Part shown: positions 47,960 through 59,150 of the stretch, one piece after another
Layout of the letters: each line of letters begins with the position of its first letter
How positions within the stretch are numbered: position 1 is the stretch's first letter
Assembly (NCBI RefSeq): GCF_004027225.2
Contig: NC_044290.2
Span: 5,286,906-5,350,905 of the forward strand
Direction: 5' to 3'
Source: Strigops habroptila
Lineage: Eukaryota; Chordata; Aves; Psittaciformes; Psittacidae
DNA: 64,000 nucleotides
Notes under the pieces: model-generated
The model's database searches: none
What the model was told of the DNA's origin: nothing
The model's input: only the letters and a program-made list of their open reading frames with translations
Program-made: the position numbers and the translations under genes

Positions 47960-50900
47960 AAGAAAATGTTAAAGCAACTGTGTGTGACAGGAGGATTGTT
48001 GAAAACTGAGGCAGTTTCTTGGTTTGAAACAATGCATGAATTTTCATTACTGGAGTTTTGTTGAAGAAAAAAACCCCAAACCCTGAGCAAACCAAAACCT
48101 CATGTGCAAACTGTCAGATGCTTTCAGAAGCTATTTTTCACTTGAAAGCACTTGCTCATAGAAAGCATTTTGCCCGGCCTTATTATGAACACAAAAGCTG
48201 CACCTAATTGGTTTATATGTTGACAGGCATCTTATTACTGAGAATAACAGTGCGTGTGTATTCCACCCTCAGCCACTGCGCAGGAGGGAAGGGCTGGCCC
48301 CTGCCATCTACCAGCGATGGAGGTTTGCTGCTGGGAGAGGAGGCAGCAGATTTGGTGGTTTCTTTTTTCCCTTTTCCACTGCAAATCAACTGTTTGTGAC
48401 TGTAACCTGGGTGCTGGCAATGATAGTGTGATGTGATGGTGTTTTGTGCCTGCACCATGACAGTGTTCACCTGATGCAATGCCTGCGCCTTCAGGGCTCA
48501 TTGTGGTCCAGTTGAGACATCGGGTGTCCTGTTGGACACTGCTAAACAGGGGAGGTTTGGGGCTGAACTGAGCAAACCCAGGGTCTGTTTTGTGAATCCA
48601 TCACAAAACAGCTGAAGGTTGGGCTGAGCCCAAGGAGCTGCAGGTGTGCAGAGCCCAAAGGCACCACGTTGCCTTGATGCTCTTGGTTTCCTCTCTTTAT
48701 ACGTTCTCAGAGTTGACACCCTGCATGCTACAATCCTAAATACACATGGCATGGAAGTGTGTGGACTGAGAGCAGTGACTTTGTGCTGGCTTGAGGGATC
48801 TCATGAGACAGCAGAAGAAGGTTTCCCACTTGCCGAGCGCTGGCATGTGGCTCACACACTAATTAAACATAAAGGGGGATTTCCAGAAGTGCCTGCACAA
48901 GGAAGGCAGCTCAGACCTCAACAGCTCCAGCGCTTTCAGAAGCCTCTTTGCAAGCCTCTTGGCACCTCTCCGAATCCCTGCTCTCTCCCAGGGTCTGGCA
49001 ACCCCTGCTTGGTGGCAACTTGGTGGCCCAGTGCAACCTCCAGCTCAGAGTAAGTTAGAGCTGGTGTAAACCCATGGCAGAAATCACATGAGGGCTGGCT
49101 CCTGAGCACAAAGGCATTTCTCCAAGTCCCTTGAAGGACTTGTTCCCTGGAGGGTTTTGCTGCCCTCCCCTGCCAGCTCTGCACAGAATTCCTGCCTCCT
49201 GGTTCACCTCATTCCCCTCCCCAGTCCCAAATGATGAAGATCATGGGGGGAAATGAAGGGCTATGTGGTAGTCAACAGCATCAAAAGGCCATTGAATGGC
49301 TGAGAGGTAGATGACAAATGTGTTTGTGCCAAATGTTATTGCCATTGGAGAGTTCTTTCCCTTGGGCCGTATTTACAGAATCCCAAGAGCTGCTGCGTAT
49401 TTAGTATATACAGGAAATAGAAAAACTAGAGACCAACATAAAGCCAATTGCAGGAGTTAGAGATAAACTTGGAGCTTTCTTCGGACTAGGGATTTGCTCC
49501 AAACCTAACTCCTGACACATGAATGCCTCAGGGGCTCGTTCTTGCTAGAAGCTGTAGTGTAAACTGCACATTCAGATTAATCCTGTACTCAGAGTGATGC
49601 AAAAAGGAATTCAGAGACTGTTCATTAGCTACAGGGATTGGGAATTTTTAATTAAAACCTACTATCTGATATGAGACAAAGCCTTTGGATTTGCTGGCTT
49701 TGCTTGGGTAGGGAGATCAGTGCCTGGCATTGCTGGTAAGCTGCAGCAGCAGCGTGTCTGGGTGAGTTAGAGAACCAGCCATGGAAATGGCCACCAAACT
49801 TGCATGGCTGGGACAGAACCAAGGGGCTTTTTTGGCTGAGCCTCCCGTGCTTGTAGGGCTGGAGCTGAAGGGTGGCCTGAGCTGGTCCCCCATGTGGGTG
49901 GGTTTCCCTGTGTGGGGAGTTAGAGGCTGGCTCTATTCAGCTGAGGATTGGCAGGTCTGAGTTTCCATCAATGCACACATCAGCCTTAAAGCAGAGCCCT
50001 GCTCCAGCAGCTCCTTCAGCTCCTAGTCTATCTGAAGTCCACAGATGCAGAGCTCTCCCCTCTACACCTCTGCAACCGCCCAGGTTGCTGTTTCCCTGTC
50101 TGAGTTGCATGTTACTAACATCTGTCAGCCCTGGTTAGTCTTCAATTGCTCTTGGGGCTCTGCTTTGGAAGGAAAAGAGTGGCTAAATTGCATGTGAAGT
50201 GACTGTAGGACTGAGCAGGGGAGTCAATGCACCCAAAGATAAAGGGGTTGAGCTTTGCAGCTGGGAGGAATGCTCCAGCTTGTTATCTCTTACAGAGAAT
50301 TTAGCAGGTAGTAGGTTCCCAGCTTATATTCCTTCTTGGTCTGTTTTGACCCATTGGCCCAGAAGCCTGGGGTGGTCCCCCCTGACCAGACTGGGAACCT
50401 TACAGGGCAAAGCCAAATCGCTTCTTTAAGCACTGATTTTTCTTTCTGCTTTTCTTTTAAACCACAACATCTGTCTCTTTTCATGATGTCCTGCCCAGTT
50501 AATACCATCCAGAACAGACATTTGAAAATCTGCAGCACCAGCAGGCGCTAAGGAACAAATGGCTTGTATGAGAAGAGGGACTGAAGCCACCAAAGGACTG
50601 TCAGCCCCCCGAGAGCTCAGGGAAAATGCAGGGCTTTCTTGCAAAGCTGGGATGTGCTGCAAATGTGTCCTGCTTTGCAAAAGAATACTTGCCCCATTCC
50701 CTAACATGGGAGAGGGAAATGTCTCCTAGGGCAGCGAGGAATGACTTCTGGAGAAAGAAGAAATATGGGATTTGTTTAGGAAGGGCTGGGAAATGTCACA
50801 GGACATAGCACTATTTACAGCCAGGCAGTTCTCAGTTTCCCGAGATCAGGGACTAGAGGCACACAAGTTAAAATGCTCTGCACATGGCTGTCTTCACTGT

Positions 50901-52673
50901 GTGTATAAATGAGAGGAATCAGCAGGAATCTTACCTGGAAGTGTGTGCTGGCACAGCCTGGAGCCCATACTATGAAATTCAGATGAGCAGCAGAAGGGGC
51001 TGTCAGAACAAATAGGTGTTTCTGCATCTCAGTGAAGGCTGACACTGCCCAGCTCCAAAGCCAAAAATGATCCAGTGGAGCTGTGGACCTACGACCACCT
51101 TGACTGTCTGCAGCACAGAGACTCTTTTAGCGCAAAACCCATGCCTTCTGTTTGTAAAATACATGTATGTGTATATATATTTGCTGGCATATGCTCAACT
51201 GCACAATGAAGACGTGTTGTGCTACTTGTGCCTGTTATCCTTTAAGCCCCCAAGCATGTCCACTGCCAGTCAGACACATCTCTGAGCAGGAGTAAACATG
51301 GTCTGGCAGAGCACTTACATTTCAGAAAGTGATGGATTTTCACACCAGGCTCACACGTGCTTGTCAGCCTTTCCACAGTGCTAGAGCACGCATGGTGCTG
51401 CCAATGCCACGTGGTGTTCCCAAAGCTGTGGCATCCTTTAAATGTGGCCTTGATGAAATAATGAAGCTTGCCAAGGATTTTACTGCTGAAGGGGTTTCAG
51501 TAGAAAAAATGCTCTTCACACAAAATCAGGACTTCGATTAAAATACGAATTCCCATCAGGACAAACCAGTGCCTTTCCCTTGGGGTTTAGTGGAACATTT
51601 CATTTCTCAAATGGAATGGAAAAAATTCAGTTCAGGAGTAATTGATGTTTACTCCCTGAGAACCACCTGAAATATGTTCCTAAGGACATGCCTTGGCTTT
51701 GCTGATGTGGGAGCTGCTTCATGGCCTGGGCATGGCACCAGGTTCAAAGAGGACACGGAGCAGGGACAGCATCACCTGTATGGGTGCAATTTGAGGCTGA
51801 ACTGCCAAAAACAGGCAGTGAAATGGAAATTCCAGCTTTTGAGCTAACTTAGGTATTAGTAAAGCATCAAATTCCCAGGCAGAGGAACTGGTGTTTGATT
51901 GGAATTATTTACTTGCAGAGATGGTGTATGCGGGTATGAATTTATAGCAGTGAAAAGAGCCCTTACACAGCAGGAGATGTATGCTATAAGGACCTTGTGT
52001 CTCACCTAATGCTAACCTCGAGGAGTGAAACAAGAGGATGTTTCCCTGCAGGCTGCTAAGGGGAATGCTGCCCTGGAAAATTTTTAATTTTAGGTGTTGA
52101 AATTCAGCTATTTCCTGCTCTATACATTTGTGTGCCACATACATGACATAACTGAAACTTCTGGAAAGTCTTATAATGTTACTTCCCCCCCACCTTCCAG
52201 TGTCATACAAATTGGAAAGCTGTTTGGAAAGTTGTTTTAAATAGTGTGCGGGTTGTGAAATTCATGGATGCATGTATAAAATCCTTGTTGGTGAATCCAA
52301 GGTGTTCCTCAGCTATTTCTCATTGTGGTCAAATAGTGCTTTTTACCAAGGCTCTATTTGTGTGGTTGAGACCTCGCCTATAAATCAGTGATCAAACCAG
52401 GCCCTTGGTGCAAATGAGCATTTCTTCTTTGCTCATTGCCACTGACAATATATTCGCTGTGATTCTTGCCTGAGTACATGCCCAACTGTGCTCTCCAGTT
52501 AGCCTGCTAATTAGACCCCTGGTATCTGTTTAGATTATTAATGGAGCTGAAAGACTTTTTTAAAGGAACATTAGATATAATTGAAAAGATAGCTTTGAGG
52601 GATGGATGATGTTGTAAGCATGGGTCACGTCTTCTGCTTTGCTGTGTTGAGTTGGGGAGGTGTTTGTCTAGAA
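47960..52673. other. non-coding stretch, no gene recognised
   Basis: No repeat family or RNA gene was recognised. Frames open at 48208-48501 (both strands) and 48646-49184 (plus 135, minus 82 codons) look compositional. On the minus strand TTCCAG|GTAAGA near 50934 is donor-like, but no acceptor fits. A 70-codon frame at 51329-51541 has no splice support. Confidence 0.5.
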
Positions 52674-52940
52674 ATCATAGAATCATAGAATAGTTTGAGT
52701 TGGAAAGGACCTTAAGATCATCCAGTTCCAATCCCCTGCCATGGGCAGGGACACCTCACACAAGACCACGTCACCCAAGGCTCTGTCTAACCTGGCCTGG
52801 AACACTGCCAGGGATGGAGCATTTACCACTTTTTTGGGCAACCTGTTCCAGTGCCTCACCATCCTCACAGTAAAGAACTTCCTTATATCCAACCTGAACT
52901 TTCCCTGTTTAAGTTTGAACCCATCTGCTGTACCAGGGGT
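52674..52940 (-). mobile_element. CR1 LINE, 5'-truncated 3' end with readable ORF2 tail
   Basis: Two near-perfect 3' terminal octamers (tcatagaa, tcatagaa; 52674-52689) open the element. Then come 'tttgagttggaaaggacctt' and 'ctgccatgggcagggacacc'. On the minus strand the end of ORF2 is uninterrupted: GFKLKQGKFRLDIRKFFTV, then RMVRHWNRLPKKVV, then NAPSLAVFQARLDRALGDVV. The frame runs past the usual stop into the untranslated region. This is the best preserved of the three copies, but at about 270 nt it cannot be active. Confidence 0.97.
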
Positions 52941-54974
52941 CTGGTGGGGTGAAACGGCTCCCCAGGTGCATGGTATTTGATAGGAGAAGTAGCTTCTCAG
53001 GGGGATCAATCCTAGGTGAAAAAGAAGAGCATGTGGGAGAAGAAACCTTTTAGTAGGTAATAGCCAATGGGGAAATGGAGCTGGATTATATAGAGCCCCA
53101 TTTCAAAATAGAGCATTTCAGATAATTCCAACAAAATGAAACATTCATTTTTAACTTAAACTAGCCCAAAAGGAAATGTTTCATTTTTATTTGCTGAATG
53201 AAAAATTTCATTTGGTTGGGGGTAGAAAAAAAAGAAGAGCTTCCCATGACATAGCTTAGCTTTGTAGAAATCTTATTTTCTACCAGAAAAAAACCCCAAC
53301 TCCAGTAGCAAGTTCCCTGCTGACTCCTGGTGCAACCCGTTCTGGCTGCTGGGGAGGAACAGTGGGACTGGCTTTTGCATCATGCAAGGCTTACCCTTTC
53401 CCTTTGATCAACACTGATTCACTTCCTACCAGCGGGTGCTCCGCCACCCAGAACACTCCATTCTATGTGCTTTCACTCATTGCTGCTTTATGTTTTCGGG
53501 ACAGTTGCTGTAAGCTGTTAGCATCCCAGTGGGCATGGAGAAAGGCTCTTTTTACAAGTTCCCACTTGGCCTGAAATGAGTCTAGCTCTTCTTTTACAGG
53601 GGCTCACCCTGAAGGAAAAACACAGCTTTTTCTGACCTGGTGCCCCTAGAGTTATCTTTGTTTGGAGTGCACAGTGTGCCTTTATCCTGCTGCGGGCAGA
53701 CTGTGCCACCTCTGCTCACACACGTGACACAGGGCAGCGGGAGTCATGTTCTGTGCTGAGCAAGGACAAACTGCCTGTTCATCACCAGCTAAAAAGGACG
53801 TTCCTTTCTCAGTGACCTAAAAGAAAAGCATGGCTGTACCCCTGGCACTGATGCCTTATGGGTGTCATTGGCTCTCAGCCCTCCAGGGCTGCTGTGGGTT
53901 CCCAGATGGGTTTGGGTGGTGAACACATTCACAGGCAGTAGAAGAAAGGGGTTGGATGTCAGCAGAAAAGGTATATTTGAGTATATTTGTCACTTGCCAC
54001 TCCCTTGTCTTGTTCTTGTCTTCATGTGCTTGGATGTGAGCACCCGTACCTTAGACCCCATGGTAGGTGCAGACCAAAGTCAATGACAGCTGTTGCTACA
54101 GTTGGGAGGGTTTGACTCCAATGGTCCTCTTGGAAGCAAATGGCCAAATGGGCTCTGCACAGCCCTCAGCCATGGATGTCAGACTGGCAAAGTGAGTGGT
54201 CATCTGGGTCTGTCACTGGGGTTGCAGAATGCAGAAGGGAGCCTGCTGCTGGAGCATGATGTGAGTGACAAACATGAGCTTGCCCAGCATGAGGCCTCTC
54301 TCAAGGCAGCATCAGCAGGAATCGGGAATATTTAAGGTCCAGAGGGTACTGCTGGCTCCCCACAGCCCCATAAACATGGGACAGGGATAATGGGAGAAGA
54401 GGCGCCTGGGCACAGCTCTAAGCTACATTTAGCAAGCTGTCTGTGGCTTTTCAAACTGAGGGGTCCAAACTGTGCAATCTTAAGATGAGCAGCAAAGGAA
54501 AACACAGGGAAAGCTGGAAAGTTTCAAACTAGCCTGGTTGGTTTGTTTTAATAAAACGAACCCTGAATCACGTCACCAGCAGGCCCCACGTTTTCTTCCC
54601 GAACTTATATTTTTCGCCTACGGTGATGAAGTTTTGTTAAAAAAGAAAGAATCTGGTTTTGTTCTGGGGCAATGAGGAACTAGGCTTTGGGGGTTGTTTT
54701 TTCCTTCTTTGCTTAAAATGGGATTATTCTGGGGACCCACTGAAAAGCAAGCCTCAAATAGCACCAGACCTAGGCAAAGTTTAGAGAGTGCCAAGAGCCC
54801 TGAGCTATTTCAGTGTTCAGATCTGAAGAGGAGTCCTGCCTTTGCTCCTCAGCCTTTTCTTTTATTCGGCCAGGCTTTTCTGTGCTTAGAATGAAAGAAA
54901 AAACATGAGCAGATTTTGTGGGGAGAAGAGAGTGAAGATATTAATAGAAACGTGATTTTGGTTTGACACAATGT
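52941..54974. other. non-coding stretch with a small CpG cluster
   Basis: No gene was recognised. Six CpGs fall within 54557-54622, where an ACGTCA half-CRE (54570-54575) is also present, next to AT-rich sequence. This could be a small regulatory element. The rest shows no repeat or exon. Confidence 0.4.
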
Positions 54975-55012
54975 GCTGCAGTCTATGGGCATAGCTGCAG
55001 TCTATGGGCATA
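54975..55012 (+). repeat. 19-bp tandem duplication
   Basis: The 19-base unit gctgcagtctatgggcata occurs twice head to tail, at 54975-54993 and 54994-55012, with no mismatch. Perfect identity suggests a recent replication-slippage duplication, possibly variable in length between individuals. Confidence 0.95.
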
Positions 55013-58000
55013 TTGTGAGCTGTCTTCAGGTATAATAGGAAATAAATGGCTTATTGGGGTGCTTCTGAGGACTAACAGGAAGTCTAGTTGTTTTGGAGAC
55101 CAGTGGGACTATTCCAAGGGCAGCTTTTATCGGGAAGGGGAGGCTGTTACAGCAAACAGTGGGTTTCTTGTCTGTCCAGAGTGCACATCCCTTGCAGCTA
55201 AATTAACAGTACAAATTGTCCTGGTCATGAATTGAAGGACACTGACCTGGGAGGTGGCGTTTACAGTACAAGGCATCTCTCCAGGGCCTCGCTGGCGGAG
55301 ATGTTTGGGCTTGTTTTGCCTGTGAGTAACTAGCTTTCTCCTCTTTGACCCCTTCCTGAGGGCCCAGCGGCTTCACCCTGACTTCTTCTCCTTGACTTTA
55401 TCTTTTCAGTTCAGAAATTCCTGCCTCTGACCGCTTTTTACCAGAGAGCATTTTCCCAAGTTTGTTCTGCATTGGGCAAGAACTGCGCAACTTATCTCTG
55501 AGCCAGCATGATGGCCAGAACACTGATTTAAATCCCCATGTTTCCAAAACAACCCTTTTGTTTATCTTGCTTCTGTCTTGCCTGTGTTACCCTTCTGATC
55601 AAAACTGGAAGGATTTGTGCCAAAATACCTTGAGCAACTTGCTTGATGAAACATTGCCTTTTGGAAGCAAGGTACGATCTTAGGTGAACAACAGTCAGAT
55701 CTCAGGGAACAGTCAGGCTGACCTCTTTTACTGTAAATAACATGATTTGAAGTTGAAATGGGTTTCGGTATAAGGTTGTCAGTAGCAAGTTGAAAGAGAG
55801 AAAGTTGAGTATGAAGAAAACCCAGCAGGTTTGTTTGGCAATGTCTAATCAAACCTGCCCTTTGCCCCAGCTCTCCCAGGGCAGCCTGTGGATGGACTTC
55901 AATCTGCAAAGAAAGTCCTGGGGCCACCAGTTTTAGTTCCTATTTTTTGAACTTGGAAAATAGGTTTGATTTGCAGGGAACATGCTGTCATGTCAGCAAT
56001 TATTTCACATGAAGGAGGGCCCTTTGTCAGCGTTTAGAATACAGGCAGTGAACTAGAGTTTCAGTTGGTTTCCAAGGTTTTTTGGTGTTTTCCCTGCTCC
56101 TTGCTAAAAGGAGTTTTGCTGAGAGCTAGAATTGAGCCAGGTTGAAGATGGCTGATTTCCCTGACCAGTGCCATATCATGACAGTAGTGTTCATGTCCTC
56201 CTACCTTAGATTCCCCTAACCAAGCTATAAGAAGGTGGTCTTCGGCAACAGCCCAGATCTCCTATTCGTGCCCCTCCATCTGCTTTACCTGCTCTGCTTC
56301 CTCCGTTCAGTGCCTGCACCAAAAAACCCAAGAAATATCCCCAAGCATGAACCTCACTGCACCAAAGAGTCAACCCAACACCCTCCTGGGCTTGCAGAGC
56401 CTGGCAGCCCTTGCCCCCAGCAAGTGATCATGCAATGGCAGGAGCTTTATGCAGCTGGTCTTGCCCTCATTCCAATGTGTTGCTGTGAGTTTCATGCTAA
56501 ACCTCCTTTACCCTGCAGTGAGGAATACCCACAGGAAAGGCTGGGCACGCAGCAGGGAGCAGGTCATAGCTCTGCCCTGACATCTTTGACTTGGACACAG
56601 GCTGTGTTGTGGCATGTCACTGCCACAAGACTCGCGTCTCCAGGGCCACACATGGAGCAGGGAAAAGGCAGGGCTGCTCCGGCTGCTGTTTCCCTTGGCA
56701 GAGGCTCTGCCTGTTTGTTTGTCCTCCCTATTGTTTGTGCACAAGAACCGCACAAGGAGCCACAGGGCTGGGCTGGGGAGAGCTCTGTCAGCCATGGGCA
56801 CATACATCAGCCATGAAAATGCTGTATCCAGGCTTTCCTGGCATCAGTGGACAGAAGCGCTTGCTCTGGAATGCCACTTCCATGCTGGGTGGGAGGATGG
56901 AACGTTTGCAGCTCCTGATGATGGTGATCAGATGGAGACCTGGTGGAAAAGTGCAGAGCTCATGTGGGGAGAGCTGTTTGTTTACTCCAAGGCTGAATTC
57001 AACCCTCTGCTGCTTGTTCCTCCTGTTGAACAGGCTTGTAACGCTCTCCCCAAACACTGTAAGTAGGTCAGCCCAAGGAGGGGGCCTTGTTCAGCACTCC
57101 AGATATCTATCTTGTCTTCTTTTTTCTTTGTTTTATTTTCTTTTTTCAAAGCTGAATCCTTTATTTAAGCTTTCCACAGAAGCCTGGAAAAAACAAAGAC
57201 CTGGATGTGTTTCAAAACCCTAAAGTCCTTTGCCTAAACACCTTTCAGCCACATATTATAAATACATCACCTCTGTGGGTAAGAAGAGATGTCTCATTTT
57301 AAGTGGTGCCTCGAGCACAGATACTCACGAGGTCGTGTTGGGTCTGGGCCATGAACAGGCAGTAGGCTACAGATCTGTATGAGGGGTTTGGATATGAAAG
57401 CATCTTCCTGCATATCACTTCAGATGAAGTTCCTCCCTTTTGAATGGATCTGAATCTGGGCATGGTCCTCTCATCCCCATCTCTTTGTCTTCCTTGGAGG
57501 TATGCCTGGTTTCTGCATTGGTGTGTGAGCATGATTGGAGGGTAGGGATAGGGCCTCAGTTCAAAACCTGACCTCTGATGCTTCTCTAAATGTAATCTCT
57601 CAGCCTGTTCCCAAACCCTGAGTGGTTACATGTTCTGATGATGAGAAAACCCTAAATCCCAGAGTAGGGTGCTTGACAAAGGTGGAGGTCAGCGATGGGA
57701 GCCGGGTGGTGGTAAGCAAGGATGTTATGAAGCACATTCTCATAATGTAATCTGGCCAGTGAGAGGGAGAATGAATCAATGTCACCTTGAGTAAGCACTG
57801 AGATCAGCCTGACCACATTCCTGAGATAGCTGCTTGAAGATCTGACACTGTTATTCATGGGAGACTTAAAACAGAGCCCAGAACCCAACCTCAGGAGCAG
57901 TGGAAACACGAATATGACCAAGGTCATCTCAGGAGGTTACAAAAGAGAAGGTCAGACCTGGTTCAGCAAGTGCAGAGCAGCTCAGGTTAATTCCTCTGTC

Positions 58001-59132
58001 ATGTCCATGTCTGTGAAAGGCCATTGGCTTTCTCTCCGCACAGCAGAGTCCCCTTTTCTCTAGAGATCATCTGCTGGAAGATGGGCATGAGATGAGCAGG
58101 ATCTGCCATAACTCTGGGAAAAGAGTAGTCTTTTAGTGCTCTTTGCATGGTGCCAAGCACTTGCTTTGGAGCTAAACCTTCATGGTGCTGTTTTACTGGA
58201 GAACACCTGTTTTAGCAAAGGAAATAGGGAGCATCACATCCCCATCACTTCCCATAAGGGCTATCAGTTAAAGCCCATGGTTCATTCCCAGTTGAAAGGG
58301 CTGATAAATACTCTGCTCTGCTAATACAGTGAAGTCCTTTCAGTCCCACTAAATGCTTCCAGAGTCCCTTATTACTTTTTGAGGCAGGGGGAAAGCCCAG
58401 CCCATTTCTAATCGTCACATTTGAGTCTTGTGCAGGCAGAGATGCATTCCATATGGCGTCAGGATCCGAGCTGCCCAACTTGGCACAGCCAGGCAGTTGA
58501 TGGGAAAATGATATGTTTAATTGTATGGATGCCATAGTACTGGAGTCACTTGCTTAATCCTGGAGTTGTAAATAAATACAGAAAATAAGGAATATACAGT
58601 TGGCTGGGGATGATTCAGAGTATTCGTTGTGACGGGTTGGAGAGCAAACATATGAAGGAGGTTCTCATTTTCAGGCTGCACATGACATATCTGAGCTGGT
58701 TGTAAATTTGCTAGGTTTGGTTTATGGAGATTTCAGCCAGCTGAATAGTCAGCCCCATGTTATGAAATGGGATTCCAGAGTCTCTTCTTACTTTCAAGGA
58801 AGCACTTTTTGATGTGTGGAATTGGACTATAAAACCCAAGTGAGGGAGAGCTGCCCTGCGCCCAGAGCTGGTTCCTTCTCTGTGGTCAATGCAATGTCTT
58901 TACTTTTCCCTGAAAATCCCATGTTTTGATCAGCTCCCACTGGAAATGGCTGCAGCGCATCCCGCATCAGAGCCACATCTTTCCATTTTGCAGGCTTCTC
59001 CTCATGCTCTGTATGTCTGTGTTTGCTCCTACCCCTCTACACACAGCACTGTAGCACCTACCTGCTGATGTTACTTGCTGGCAATGCTATTCTTTGAGGC
59101 AGAGAACAGCAAGATAGTTTCATCATGGAAGA
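55013..59132. other. non-coding stretch with multi-frame open region
   Basis: No gene is supported. Between 56235 and 57223 all three plus-strand frames are long and overlapping (193, 210 and 150 codons), and minus frames of 99, 79 and 89 codons are open too. Openness in this many frames argues for stop-poor, GC-richer composition. A CT|GTAAGT donor-like site at 57059 follows the 150-codon frame, and a good acceptor-like 'gctgtttcccttggcag' lies near 56700. Confidence 0.45.
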
Positions 59133-59150
59133 TACCTATATATATAGGTA
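59133..59150. repeat. 18-bp perfect palindrome
   Basis: TACCTATATATATAGGTA equals its own reverse complement across all 18 bases. The centre is a short TA repeat, which makes it prone to cruciform formation and slippage. No known element boundary coincides. Confidence 0.95.

Noticed and set aside
47640..48095. 151-codon minus-strand ORF
   Set aside because: It runs through the T14C8 tract, giving poly-lysine/glutamate low complexity. This is a homopolymer artefact.
48646..49053. 135-codon plus-strand ORF
   Set aside because: No domain or matched splice sites, and the opposite strand is open as well.
51329..51541. 70-codon ORF with a partly plausible peptide
   Set aside because: No splice signals at either side, no recognised family, and a length expected by chance.
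52683..53009. 108-codon minus-strand ORF read as a host gene
   Set aside because: Its middle is the C-terminus of CR1 ORF2; it is a dead transposon fragment plus flanking sequence.
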